Below are positions 43,607-54,412 of a DNA stretch of 64,000 bases, in pieces. The stretch lies in contig NW_003314268.1 of the NCBI RefSeq assembly GCF_000143415.4, positions 902,692 to 966,691 of the forward strand. Direction: 5' to 3'. The DNA is from Selaginella moellendorffii (lineage: Eukaryota > Streptophyta > Lycopodiopsida > Selaginellales > Selaginellaceae). The position numbers were made by a program, and so were the translations under genes. The notes beneath the pieces were generated by a model. The model saw nothing but the letters and a program-made list of their open reading frames with translations, searched no databases and was not told where the DNA came from. Position 1 is the stretch's first letter. Each line of letters begins with the position of its first letter.

Positions 43607-43839
43607 TTGGTGGAGGTGAGGGGCACTTTTGATTGTCCCTGGGGAGTGCTTGGATTTGGGATTTCAGTTTAGATCTAGCTTTTGCATTGTCTAGATCTAG
43701 CTTTTTCCATTTCCTTTCTTTTGTTCTTTCCTTTCAGGATTTTGGTTTAGATCTAGCTTTTTGCATTGTCTAGATCTACCATTTCTTTCCAGCTTTTTGT
43801 CATTTCTCTTCTTTTGCTCTTTCTTTTTCATTCATTTTC

Positions 43840-44772
43840 ATGGCCGATCCGCAATCTCCTCCTTTGACTCTAGAGCAGCAGTTGGTTCAATTGCTTGATG
43901 CTATGCGCTTGCAATTGAACAACCAAACTCAGTTGATGGCGGCGTTCACGGCACATGGTACAACTCCTCCTGCTTTTGGTGCCAATCCTCGCGTTCGGCC
44001 GGAGTTCTTTCGTGGGAATCCTGGGGATGATGTGTACCATTGGTTTGATCACTTCACGGTGATTGCCACATATCATTCTTGGGATGATGCTCGACGTTTG
44101 CGTGAGTTCCCCACATGTCTCCAAGGGACGGCATTGCAGTGGTACAATGGATTGAGCGCAGCTACTCGTGGCGATTGGGGTGTTCTTCCAGACGTCTTCA
44201 AACGCGCCTTCGGACATGCCGACAATTGTGATGATGCCTTCCAACAATTGCATCGTCTTCGCCAAGGGCCATCTGAGTCGGTGATGCAATTTGGCGTTCG
44301 TTTCCGAAGTCTTTTGCTTCGTGCGGAGCCAAATATGTCGGAGCGGATCAAGCTAGGAATGCTGTGGCCAGCGCTTCGTCAAGATCTTGTCGGACTTGTG
44401 CATGCACTTGCTCCTACCACTCTTGACGATGCTCTTCGCTTGGCACAACGTTATGAAACGTCGCCTCTTCCACTTCTTGCTACACGTCCTTCAGCTCCAC
44501 TTCCTATGAGTGATGGTCCTGTTCCCATGGAGGTTGATGCTGCTGCTACTCGAGTCCAAAGACAAGGGCGAGGACGTGGTCGTGGCCGTGACGTTCGTTG
44601 TTGGGCGTGTGATGAAGTTGGTCATACTTATCGGCGTTGTCGGCGCTTTCCGGATTGGCGACCTCCATTTCCTGGGTGGAGACCTTGGCGTCAGCAACGT
44701 CCCGTTGGTGCTGCTGCAGTGGAAGGTTTGGATACCGAGGTGCATTCGGGAAACGAGGAGTCGCGCGAGTAA
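43840..44772 (+). CDS. gag: Gag of young gypsy element
   Basis: 310 residues starting at ATG 43840 (MADPQSPPLTLEQQL). A retrotransposon gag core is recognisable (RPEFFRGNPGDDVYHWFDHF, LQGTALQWYNGL, ESVMQFGVRFRSLLLRAE). The C-terminus has a basic RGRGRGRD run and one CCHC zinc knuckle, CWACDEVGHTYRRC. It packages element RNA into particles. The pol frame is at -1 relative to gag and overlaps its end, so pol expression would need a -1 shift. The leader between the LTR and this start contains repeats of 'gatctagctttt' (43669-43780). Confidence 0.9.
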   Translation: MADPQSPPLTLEQQLVQLLDAMRLQLNNQTQLMAAFTAHGTTPPAFGANPRVRPEFFRGNPGDDVYHWFDHFTVIATYHSWDDARRLREFPTCLQGTALQWYNGLSAATRGDWGVLPDVFKRAFGHADNCDDAFQQLHRLRQGPSESVMQFGVRFRSLLLRAEPNMSERIKLGMLWPALRQDLVGLVHALAPTTLDDALRLAQRYETSPLPLLATRPSAPLPMSDGPVPMEVDAAATRVQRQGRGRGRGRDVRCWACDEVGHTYRRCRRFPDWRPPFPGWRPWRQQRPVGAAAVEGLDTEVHSGNEESRE

Positions 44773-47700
44773 TGGAGGGACCTTGCGCGAATAAGTTAGT
44801 GACCCCTCCATCTTTCTTTCGGGAGTATCATCAAGGGGTTCACTTGGCACCAGTTCATCCAGTGTTTACTTTCCAAGCTCATTTTTATAACAAGAGGTCT
44901 CCTATTCTTCTCTCCGTGTTGGTTGATACAGGTTCGAGTTTATCTTCTATTGCTCGACCTGTTGCCACACGTTGTCGTCTACACTTGCGTCGTGCGGCGG
45001 ATCCAGTTTTCATTCTTTATGGCAATGGCCGTACACATGCATGTGCATGAGATGAGGCAGACCTGGTTGTGCGTGTGGGCGATCTCGAGCTTGAGTTGCA
45101 GTCGTTGCAGGTGGTGCCGAGTCAAGTTTTTGACCTCATTCTTGGTATGGATTGGTTGCAGCACAATCATGCCAAGTGTGACTTTGAGGCTTCTCCCCCT
45201 TGTCTCATACTTCCTTATGTTTCATCCATTCCTCTCACTTCCATACCTCTTCGTCCCTCTACTTCTACATCTGCTTCCATTACTTTTGTTCCCCCATTGT
45301 TTCCATCTTGTTCTGCTCTTCCCTTTTCCGATCCCTCCGATGATCTTTGTGTTGCAGCTGTTGACCAGCTCATGAAGGAGTATTCTGATCTCTTTGAATT
45401 TGACCTATCGTCTGGGGCCAAGATTGCCACACGTCATCCCATTCCAACCGGGGATGCTCGTCCAATCAAGGTTCCTGTTTGTCGTCGGTCACCCAAGGAG
45501 ATCAAGATTTTACGTGCAAACGTCAAGGAGATGTTGGAGAAGGGTGTTATTCGGAAGTCGCGAAGTCCTTGGGCATGTGAACCTCATCTTGTGACGAAGC
45601 CTGATGGGAGTATTCGTTTCTGCATCGACTATCGTCCGTTAAATGAAGTGACGATCCCGGACGTGTACCCTCTTCCTCACACTGCTGATCTCTTGGATCG
45701 TTTGGGGCGAAGTCGTTGGTTCACCAAGCTAGATCTTGCTTCTGGGTATTGGCAAGTACCGATGGCTGAAGAAGATATTCCTAAGACTGCTTTTCGTACA
45801 CCATTTGGTTTGTATGAGTTTTTGGTGATGCCGTTTGGTTTGAACAATGCTTCAGCAACTTTTCAGCGGATGATGGACGAGGTTCTTTGCGATATGCCGG
45901 AGGTGACGGCTGACTTCATTGATGATGTCTTGATCCACTCGGAGGGGACGTGGGAGGAGCATGTTCGTGATGTTTGTAAAGTGTTGGATCGGCTACGCGA
46001 CGTTGGTTTAAAGCTGAAGCGGTCGAAGTGCGTGTTTGGGTCCAAGGACACAACTTATCTTGGGTACCGTATTTCTCGTGAGGGTTTGCAAGTTGATCCT
46101 GACAAACTTATGGCTGTTCTAAAGTTCCCTACTCCAAAGTGTGTGAATGATGTGCAGCACTTTTTGGGTAAGGTGCAGTATCTCGGTCGTTTTGTAGATC
46201 ATCTTTCCGATCGCACTACACCATTGCGAGCGTTGCTGAAGTCATCAACGTCATCTTTCATCTGGTCTCCCGATTGTGAGCGGGCGTTCGTGAATCTCAA
46301 AGAACTATTGACGACTCCTCCGGTTTTGGCATATCCTGACTACACTCGACCTTTTATTTTGCGCGTGGATGCTTCTGACATTAGTCTTGGAGGTGTGTTG
46401 ATGCAAGAGAGCTCGAGTGTGCCTGGTCAGCGCCATCCCATTGCATACATAAGCCGTACATTACAACCAGCGGAGATGAACTACTCCACGACGGAGAAGG
46501 AGTGTTTAGCAGCAGTCTGGGGTTTCGAGAAACTTCATGCATATCTACATGGTTCTCGGACGTTACTTGAAGGTGACCATGCTGCTGTTACTTCATTATT
46601 GAAGCGGAAGAACCTGGTTGGTCGTACGGCTCGATGGGCTTTGAAGTTTCAGATATATGATTTCGATGTTATTCATCGCCCAGGGAGTTCTATGGCTGAT
46701 GCTGATGCTCTTTCTCAAGCTCCTCTTCCTTCTCCACTCACTTCTCATGTTTCTGACAAACCTGTTGTTCCAGCATCTGTGGATTTTCTAGATGAGGATT
46801 CTATGCCGTTGGCAGTTGCTGTCCTTGACGTTCAGTGTCCACAGGGCATAGAGCAAGATCTACCTTCTCTGGATGAGGTTCGTGAGGCTCAAAAGATTGA
46901 GCCATGGATTCGAAGGCTTCGAGATGGGTTTGAGAATCCTGCATCACTTGCTGATGACTTGCCTTTTCGGCATTTACATTCTCAATATCGCCTTGAAAAT
47001 GGCCTTCTTTATTTTGTGGGGACGGATCCTGATGATCATTTACGGCTGGTGGTGCCTTCGGTGTTTATTTCGCGGTTTCTCCATGCCTACCATGATTCTC
47101 CTATTCTAGGTGGGCATATGGGACACCGTCGTGTCACCGAGAAGTTGCGCAGATCTTTCTATTGGCCAGAGATGCGACGTGATATTATCCGGTATGTGCG
47201 TAGCTGCGTTTGGTGCCAAGCTTGTAATACTCCCCCTTGTGCTGCGGAAGGACGGTTGGAGTCAATTGTAGTTTCTCATCCATTTGAGTTGGTGGCATTT
47301 GATCTTATGGGACCTTTTCCGCGATCAACTGTTGGCAATGAGTATGTTATTATTGCTTCTGACTACTTGACTCGTTGGGTGGAAGTTGGTGCTCTTGCTA
47401 GTGCCTCTGCAACTGCTGTTGGATACTTCCTCCTCAATCGAGTGGTCTTCCAGCATTCTTGTCCAGAGCGGATTCTTTTGGATAATGGTCCTGCATTTAT
47501 GGCTGAGGTATTTCATGTTTTGATATCTCGGTTGGGGATACGCCACACTTTTACGAGTGCTTATCATCCACAATCAGACGGTCTGGTGGAACGGCTCGTT
47601 CGGACATTCAAAGGGATGATTGCGAAGTATGTGAACTTTCAACATTCGGATTGGGATGGTTATTTGCCGTCTCTTCGGTATGCTTATGTCACAGGGGTGC

Positions 47701-48167
47701 AGAGTTCTATTGGTGCTTCACCATATAAACTTCTATATGGTCATGATCCAATATTACCAACAGAGCTGGGTTTACCTTCGCGATTGCCACGAGCTCCTGA
47801 TGCTAGATCATGGGATCAATATTTGACAAGCATTCTTCCACTTGTCCGAGCAGAGTCTGCTGAACACTTAGGCCGCGTACAAGTGGGACAACAACGGCGC
47901 TACAATTCCCATCATCGTCCACCTGCGGAGTACAAAGTGGATGATTTGGTGTTAGTCCGTTTTCCCCATCTTACGGTACGTGGTTTATCTAAGGGGCTCC
48001 TTGCGCAGTGGAAAGGACCGTATCGGGTGTTGCGGCAAGTTGGACCACAAGTTTATGAGGTTCGGCATGACGTTCAGCAAGCCGATCCTCCGGAGATTGT
48101 GCATGTGCAGCGGTTAAAACGCTTCATACAAAGGGATCAGTGTAAGCAACCAAAGAGAACGACTTGA
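44637..48167 (+). pseudogene. pol: Pol of young gypsy element, one in-frame stop and altered C-terminus
   Basis: The frame runs protease (LVDTGSSLSSI near 44920), one in-frame TGA at 45048-45050, then reverse transcriptase (KLDLASGYWQVPM; FIDDVLIHS as the catalytic box), RNase H (LRVDASDISLGGVLMQ; STTEKECLAAVWG), and integrase (zinc HHCC ending CVWCQACN; core with FDLMGPFP, DNGPAF and HPQSDGLVERLVRTFKG). Everything after the TGA is open for 1033 codons. The TGA could come from one C-to-T change of a CGA codon. At 48141 the Cassandra insertion replaces the natural end with seven LTR-encoded residues; the original frame resumes after the insert and would run 27 more codons to a stop at 48820-48822. 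As seen the element is not autonomous unless the stop is read through. 44637 is only where the frame can first be counted; it lacks its own ATG. Confidence 0.88.
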
Positions 48168-48733
48168 GAGACGATCCATAGGGTTCAAATATAGAGGGAA
48201 AGGGCCCATGAACAAGAGTGCACCACCTTTTCCAATCGGTTAAGGGTCTTGGGATATTTGGAGTTAAGCGTCCTTGGGTTTGAATAGTACTGGGCTGGGT
48301 GACCTCCCGGGAAGTTCAAACTCAAGAGCTTACATTTGGTATCAGAGGGGTCTCGGGTCCGACTCTGTTGGTTGGCTAGGGGAATCACACCACATGTTGA
48401 TTGACATTTGGCTGGTCCAGTTTGCTCCCGCTGGGCTCGACCCGAGGGGTAGGGTGTCAAGAGAGCGGGGCTCTCGGGAGAGCTGCGGCTCTCAGCTTCC
48501 GTTCACGAGGGCGTGAACTTGCAGGGAAGCGTGGTGGATTGTAAGCAACCAAAGAGAACGACTTGAGAGACGATCCATAGGGTTCAAATATAGAGGGAAA
48601 GGGCCCATAAACAAAAGTGCACCACCTTTTCCAATCGGTTAAGGGTCTTGGGATATTTGGAGTTAAGCGTCCTTGGGTTTGAATAGTACTGGGCTGGGTG
48701 ACCTCCCGGGAAGTTCAAACTCAAGAGCTTACA
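48141..48733 (+). mobile_element. Cassandra-type TRIM nested in gypsy pol
   Basis: LTRs of 194 bp (48141-48334 and 48540-48733) start TGTAAGC and end GCTTACA and differ at two G/A positions. A perfect target duplication ATCAG flanks it (48136-48140 and 48734-48738). The primer-binding site TGGTATCAGAG (48337-48347) fits initiator tRNA-Met. Each LTR holds a 5S rRNA-like stretch (48262-48315 and 48661-48714): 'agttaagcgtccttggg' matches the A-box side and 'tgggtgacctcccgggaagt' the C-box side of plant 5S genes. Interior is 205 bp with no coding capacity. These are the hallmarks of Cassandra, which can be transcribed by RNA polymerase III from the 5S part and depends on other elements for movement. 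Confidence 0.95.
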
Positions 48734-48854
48734 ATCAGGAGCAGTTAATACCGTCTACAGATCCACCGATGCCTCCTCCTGACGTTCCTCCAGATCCCGG
48801 CCCATCTACAAGAGAACCCTGACGGCCTTCCATTATTCCGAGAGGAGGGGATGA

Positions 48855-49009
48855 TGTGAGGGCCAAGTGTACGGCTACGATGCCGTATACTAATATTAAC
48901 GTAGTGGATTTTGGTAGCCGTCGGATTGGTTTCAATCCGGACCACTCGCTCCTGTATATAAGCTAGGGTTTTTGGGCTAATTGATATGCACATTTCTGTA
49001 TTCCTCACA
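48855..49009 (+). repeat. 3' LTR of young gypsy element
   Basis: 155 bp, differing from the 5' LTR at 'attaacg' for 'attagcg' and 'gtcggat' for 'gtcagat'. Both differences are G/A; one of them changes a CG in this copy to CA in the other, as deamination would. Confidence 0.92.
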
Positions 49010-49178
49010 ATTTTAATTAATTTTATAAGCTATTCAGTCTGTTGGTTATAAATGGATAATAATGTAATATTAATCATAAGATCTTAATCATCCATCTATT
49101 AATCTAACTTATAAAAGCATTAATTGTACCTTTTATTTAAATTATTTTTCTTTTCTAAGAGTTTAATTATATTAACAA

Positions 49179-49332
49179 TGTGAAGTCCAAATGTATGGCT
49201 ACAATGCCATATACTAATATTAGCAAAGTAGGATTTTGATAGGTATTGGATTGGTGTCAATTTAGACCACTTGCTCCTGTATATAAGCTAGGGTTTTGGC
49301 ACTAATCAAATATGTATACTTTTGTATTCCTT
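49179..49332 (+). repeat. Decayed LTR of the same gypsy family
   Basis: About 154 bp beginning TGTGAAGTCCAAATG aligns with the 155-bp LTR, keeping 'ctcctgtatataagctaggg'. CG sites of the intact LTR are mostly TG or CA here. It could be the 5' LTR of the decayed copy that ends at about 52735 or a solo LTR. Confidence 0.8.
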
Positions 49333-50600
49333 TTTTATATTCCATGCATTCACAATAGCAAAATTGATTTAAAATTAATTAAATATATGGTTTTTGTATT
49401 CTTTAATAAATCATGGTATTTAAATAGGATATATATATGAAACAAAAACTCCAACAACACTATCACAAGCAAGTACAAAGAAGCACTGCTTCCTAAGGAT
49501 TTAAAATTTCCCTACTATGATATTAATTATCATTGCTATGCAGAGGTTTATCCTCCTTAACACTGACATCATCAGCAGTGCCAATATTATTTTCTATGAC
49601 AACACTCACTTGCTCAATTATTCTTTATTTCCCCCAAGGCCCTTCTTTTGTATTTTCTTTCGTTCTCCCATCAATGTTAGTATTGTCCTCCAATCCTTTA
49701 TGGTGGAAAACTATCCAAGGGTAATCTAGGATCAAAGAAAAGTGACATTAACATTAGTGATAGAAATGTTTAGGAAAGTAAGAAAATCAAAGATTTTGTG
49801 TTTGTAATTACTTCTCTTTTTTCCATTTTTCAATTATAGTTTTAAAGTTTTGCCTATAAACCTCATAATTATCCTGCTATTGGTAGAAGTGCCTTTATTA
49901 TAAAGTTGGCTAGACTCACTAGTCCCTCAAAGGGGTCTTTTTTGAAATCCAAGAGCACTTGATTCCTCATTATTGTCAAGAGTCCATAATAGAAGCATAT
50001 GATTTTTAACTCTATGGCTTTCTTCTAGCCAATTCACCAAATTCACCTAGGTGTTAGGATCAAAAATTGCACAATAAATAGAATATTGAACACATACCAT
50101 TGGCCAGCTTGACTAGAAGAGCTTGACAAAATTGCTAGAATTTCCAGAACACTAGGTTAGAAGTGACTTTAGCAATATAAAGTCCTTTCAAGGATATTGA
50201 TTTGTTTCTTCTTAACAACAATCTTTCTAGATATGCCTAAAGTTCCAACCAAGAGGATTTCCTAATAATCTTACTATAAGCTCAATTTTTTTGTATTAAA
50301 AGTCCAAGTAGAATTTCATATTTACTAGATTCAAAGAATTAAATTTCACAATTATAAATAGAAAAATCAAAGAAAGATGTTAAAGTTTATACAGTATTTA
50401 AGAAGTTGCAAATTTTAAGGATATAGATGTAGGGTTCACCCTTCACAGAAAGAGAGTTAATCATAATACACAATTTGTAAAAGTTTACTAAAATATAATC
50501 TAAGTAGACTACTATTGAATTATAATTGCAAGGTGTTGGATTGTTTTATGCTTTTAATGCCTTTTCTGCATAGCTTATATTGTGAGTAGTTCATTTGTGT
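49333..50600. other. AT-rich, unassigned decayed DNA
   Basis: No gene or named element is recognised. If the LTR at 49179 belongs to the copy ending at 52735, this is where gag and the start of pol should be, but no gag similarity survives. Confidence 0.4.
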
Positions 50601-50754
50601 TTTTCATTTGGTTTGGGAACTGTGAGTAGGCATTTGCAAATCTCAAAGATGTGGTGATGACTCCTTTAGTTTTGGAATATCCTTATTACACTCGACCTTT
50701 CATCTTGTATATGAATACTTTTAATCTTAATCTCAAAGGTATATTGATTGTACA

Positions 50755-51480
50755 TCTTGAGTGTATTTAGACCAGATAAGCATAAGGACAGAATTCTTAC
50801 ATGCTATTAGCTAAACATACTTAACCTAGTAAAAAGTTCCCATTTTGTTATGTGTTTCATTGGTTAGTAACAAAAATCATCATATGTTGAATTTAGTCCT
50901 TCAATAATTCTATATGATAGTTTATCGTGTTCACTAAACACCCTCACTATCATGCCTTATATATTGGTTCCATTCCAGTCCTTTGTGCTATTTATGGTAA
51001 GTGTCTAGATTTATTTAAATGACATATCTATGGAATGTACAGAGTGTCATAAATCCCATAGTGTTGTTCCCACATTCCAATTTGTAATAATGTGTTATTG
51101 TATATTTAGTAAGTTTTAAAACTTGCTTCAAAGACTAACTCTCAAGATAGAAGGTTGTGAGGGGTTCCAAATATATAATAAAGATAGGTGTTTAAAAACA
51201 TTATTGACCATCTAAAATATTAATTTGGCTTTTATTAGGCTATATCACTCTTTATTCTACATCCAACTTGGGCACAAGTCCAAGTTTTATGCTGCTCTAA
51301 TTAGTGGGGTACCCACCTCTTTGCATTATGCCACCAGTATGCCAAAATTATGCCAAACATCGTTTGACACAATTTTGTATGAAAAAACTAGATATAGGGA
51401 GTTGGTGTTTATAGAGGATATTAAGTACATACTGGATCCTCATTTCATTGTACAAAGGTCTTGAGTTCGGTTCCAAATAC
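50755..51480. repeat. Dispersed repeat, copy 2
   Basis: Matches 600-1290 over most of its length and interrupts the decayed gypsy RNase H region. It contains no protein motif. Exact ends and target duplication could not be fixed because both copies share part of the flank ('gagtgta'). Confidence 0.6.
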
Positions 51481-51583
51481 AAGTGTGCTATAATAAAGCT
51501 TCATGCATATTTGTATAGTTCTTAAACATTGTTAAAGTGTGATTATATTGCAGTCATTTCATCACTATGGAAGAATTTGGTTA

Positions 51584-52266
51584 TGTAAGCTCTTGAGTTT
51601 AAATTTTTTAAGAAGTCACCTAGCCCAGTACTATTCAAACCCAAATATGCTTAACCCTAAGTATCTCAAAACCTTTAACCGATTGGAAAAGGGGGTGCAC
51701 TCTTATTCATGAGCCCTTTCCTTTTATATTTAAACCTTATGAATTGCTTCTCAAATAGTTTCTTTTAGTTGTTTACAATTCACTTTGCTTCTTTGCAAAT
51801 TCACACCCTCATGAACAGAAGCTAAAAGCCATAACTCTCCTGAGAGCCCCACTCTCTTGACACCCTACTTTTTGGATTGAGCCCAATTATAATAAATTGG
51901 ACTTGCCAAATGTTAATTAACATGTTTTTTGACACCCTACCCCTTAGGTCGAGCCCAACCGAAGTACCCCTTAGGTCAAGCTTAGTTGGAGTACCCTTTG
52001 GGTCAAGCTTAGGCTGGAGCAAATTGGACTTGCTATATATCAATTAACATATGGTGTGATTCCCCAAAAAGTGTAAGTTTTTTGAGTTTGAACTTCTTGG
52101 GAGGTCACTCAACCCAGTATTATTCAAACTCAAGGACACTTAACCCCAAATATCCCAAAGCCTTTAATCAATTGGAAAAAAATGTACACTTTTGTTCATA
52201 AACCCTTTCCCTTTATATTTAAACCCCATGAATCATCTCTTGAGTTATTCCCTTTGGTTGCTTATA
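51584..52266 (-). mobile_element. Cassandra-type TRIM, reverse strand, decayed
   Basis: LTRs 51584-51777 (194 bp) and 52072-52266 (195 bp) read TGTAAGC...TTTACA and TGTAAG...CTTATA on the plus strand because the element is inverted. The 5S-derived part is visible as complement, for example 'ggaggtcactcaacccagta'. Flanks GGTTA (51579-51583) and GGTTG (52267-52271) are the target duplication; the empty site in the intact gypsy is 'aacctggttggtcg', confirming GGTTG as the original. The interior repeats 'cccttaggtc' blocks. Confidence 0.88.
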
Positions 52267-52735
52267 GGTTGGTTGTACTATTAAGTGGGATCTAAAGCTT
52301 TAAATATATAATTTTGCGGATGTTTATCATTTGGAAAGTTCTTTAGATAATACTGATACCCTTTCTTGAGATTTTCTCCCTTTTTTGCTCTCTTCTCATA
52401 TTTCTAATGGCATATTATTCTAACATTAATGGATTTTTTAGATGAGGATTCCATACCATTTACAGATACTTTACTTAATATTCAATATCCACAACGTGCA
52501 AAATTAGATTTACCTTCTTTTAATGAGGTTCTTTACTTCCTGATATTCCTCCAAATCCCAACCCATTAACGAAGAAACTTTTATTGCCTTCCATCTTTCC
52601 AACAGGAGGGGATGATGTGAGGTCCAAGTGTATTTCTATGATGTTATTAACATAATGGGATTGTGATAGTTATAAGATTAATTTTAATCTAGACCACTTG
52701 CTTTTGAATATAAGCTAGGGTTTTTAGGCTCTTGG

Positions 52736-54412
52736 TCTCCATACATTCCCTCTGCATTGTCAAAGCCAAACTAGCTCAACCAATCAATCTCTACAATCCA
52801 ACTTTTGAACCAAAGTCTATTCTAAGTCAAAGTGATTTAGAGTGCTTTCCCAAGCCAAAACCATAGAAAAGAGCTAGTTGCCTGGAGTAAGCAATTGATA
52901 AATGTTTAACAGCTCAAAGCATACTAAATCACCTCCAACTATAAGAAAGGGAATGAACTTATAGAGAAGTTGATGGTAAGGATGAGTATCCATCACCATA
53001 TTGGCCACAAGTTCCATACCAAGAGAATACAATGCAACAATTTGCATTCAAAAGTGTTCTAGTGTATGCTGGGAGTTGGAGTGCAATAGCAGCAAGGGAT
53101 GGGATGCCATGGCAGAGGTCCTCAATGTTATAGATGTTGGGAATTTGGTCATATTCAAGCAGATTATCCAAATGTAAAGAAGCCAAAATATTCCTAGCCA
53201 ATGTGCGGAGTGTATGGGACTCAAGGCCTCCATCCTCAAGATCAATGTCCTCACAAGTTGAAGTAGGACTATGTCAAGCAAGTAGTCAATTTGTGAGTTG
53301 CGTTTGTTCAAGAAGCAGACCTAGATCGGACTCATTATAAGCTAAGCACAGGTCGTGGTTATGGAAAGAAAGATATGCTTACTTGGATGGTGCAGACTTG
53401 ACATAATCAAAATGAGAAGGTTTTTGCAAATCCTGAAGAGGAGAGTGATCCTGAGCACTTCACAAGAAGGTAGAGGTGTAAGAGGCAAGAAATTTTATGT
53501 TGAGTCCTTTTTTAGTTCAGGTCAAGAACGGGAAGGAAGATGAAGTGTGCACTCCAAATTCAATGGCAATACTCAAGACTGTAGGTGTTCCTTCTCCAGC
53601 ACAGGTGAGTAAGCTCTTTGATCAGTTTAGAGGGAGTAAGAAGCCACTCAAAGCAATCAAGAGGCAAAGGTATAGACAAGTCTTGAATCTGGAAGCTGCT
53701 CTTTATGATATTTTGAGGGACCTGGACAATCAAAAACCAACAATTACTTTTGCTCAATTACTTCAGCTAACTCTTTCTCCACTAATTCTACATATATAGT
53801 TTCTTTAATAGTGAGGTTCATGTATGTTCATGGAAAATTTTTAAAGCACATTTGTCCACAACAAAGCAGAGTTGAAGATACATTCTTTGAAATGTCTATT
53901 ATTCAAACTAAAGACATGATTGAAGAGGATAATGCATTTGAACATGATAACATGGAACCACAAGTACTTGTGATTGTGGGAAATTCACTGATGGAGGCAC
54001 ATATTGCATATAAGGCTGCTGCTACTGATAGACAGTTACTGCTTGTGCTTATGCTCTCATAGGATGATAAAAACAATTTTTTCATTCATGGTTAGTCCGG
54101 CCACAGAATTGACAACTTACTCTCACTTGCTGGATTGGACATTCATTTGGATAGTGAACATAAGTTTTGCATTCCATACACTAGATATTTGAGCGATCAC
54201 ACACTAGCTGGGGAGGATTCTAAACACCCTTGATCCAATTAACTTGTAAGTCCCTCATCTTTTTTGTAAGAGCCTTGACTAAATCTTCTTTAACCTTGTT
54301 CATTTGCACATCTAGTGATGGAGCTGGAGCTTGAAATTGTATAGGAGCCACTGGAGCCACTGCTGGGATCAAAGTTGGAGCTGTCACACTTGCTGGATTC
54401 AAAATTCCAGGT
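52736..54412. mobile_element. Mosaic of decayed Ty3/gypsy gag fragments
   Basis: A plus-strand zinc-knuckle-like motif CYRCWEFGHIQADY lies at about 53120-53160. A plus-strand frame at 53540-53790 (KKPLKAIKRQRYRQVLN, then ITFAQLLQLT) looks like the gag-protease linker of a gypsy element. On the minus strand, 54080-54180 gives two CCHC knuckles (CMECKTYVHYPNEC and a stop-interrupted CQFC...H...C), and 54220-54402 a Pro/Ala-rich gag-like frame that continues across the element inserted at 54413. At least two elements in opposite orientations are mixed. Confidence 0.55.

Larger units (their letters stand above)
43452..49009 (+). mobile_element. Young Ty3/gypsy LTR retrotransposon with nested Cassandra
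   Basis: Identical-length 155-bp LTRs (43452-43606 and 48855-49009) begin TGTGAGG and end CCTCACA and differ at two positions, both G/A. A TATA-like tatataa is at 43552-43558. A 4-bp flank ATTT (43448-43451 and 49010-49013) is the probable target duplication. The sequence after the 5' LTR (TTGGTGGAGGTGAGGGGC) is a primer-binding site I could not assign to a tRNA; it is not the initiator-Met type. A purine tract (48842-48851) precedes the 3' LTR. Order is gag, protease, reverse transcriptase, RNase H, integrase. Without the insert it is about 4.96 kb. Decayed relatives lie at 4028-4850, 49179-49332 and 50601-52735. Confidence 0.93.
50601..52735 (+). mobile_element. Decayed gypsy copy with two nested repeats
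   Basis: Segments align in order with the intact element: 50625-50760 with 46280-46405, 51490-51583 with 46525-46617, and 52267-52530 with 46610-46890. An internal deletion then joins to the last codons and purine tract (52540-52615 with 48780-48854) and a 3' LTR from 52616 to about 52735. CG sites are largely lost. Two insertions interrupt it: the dispersed repeat at about 50755-51480 and a reverse-strand Cassandra at 51584-52266. Confidence 0.82.
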
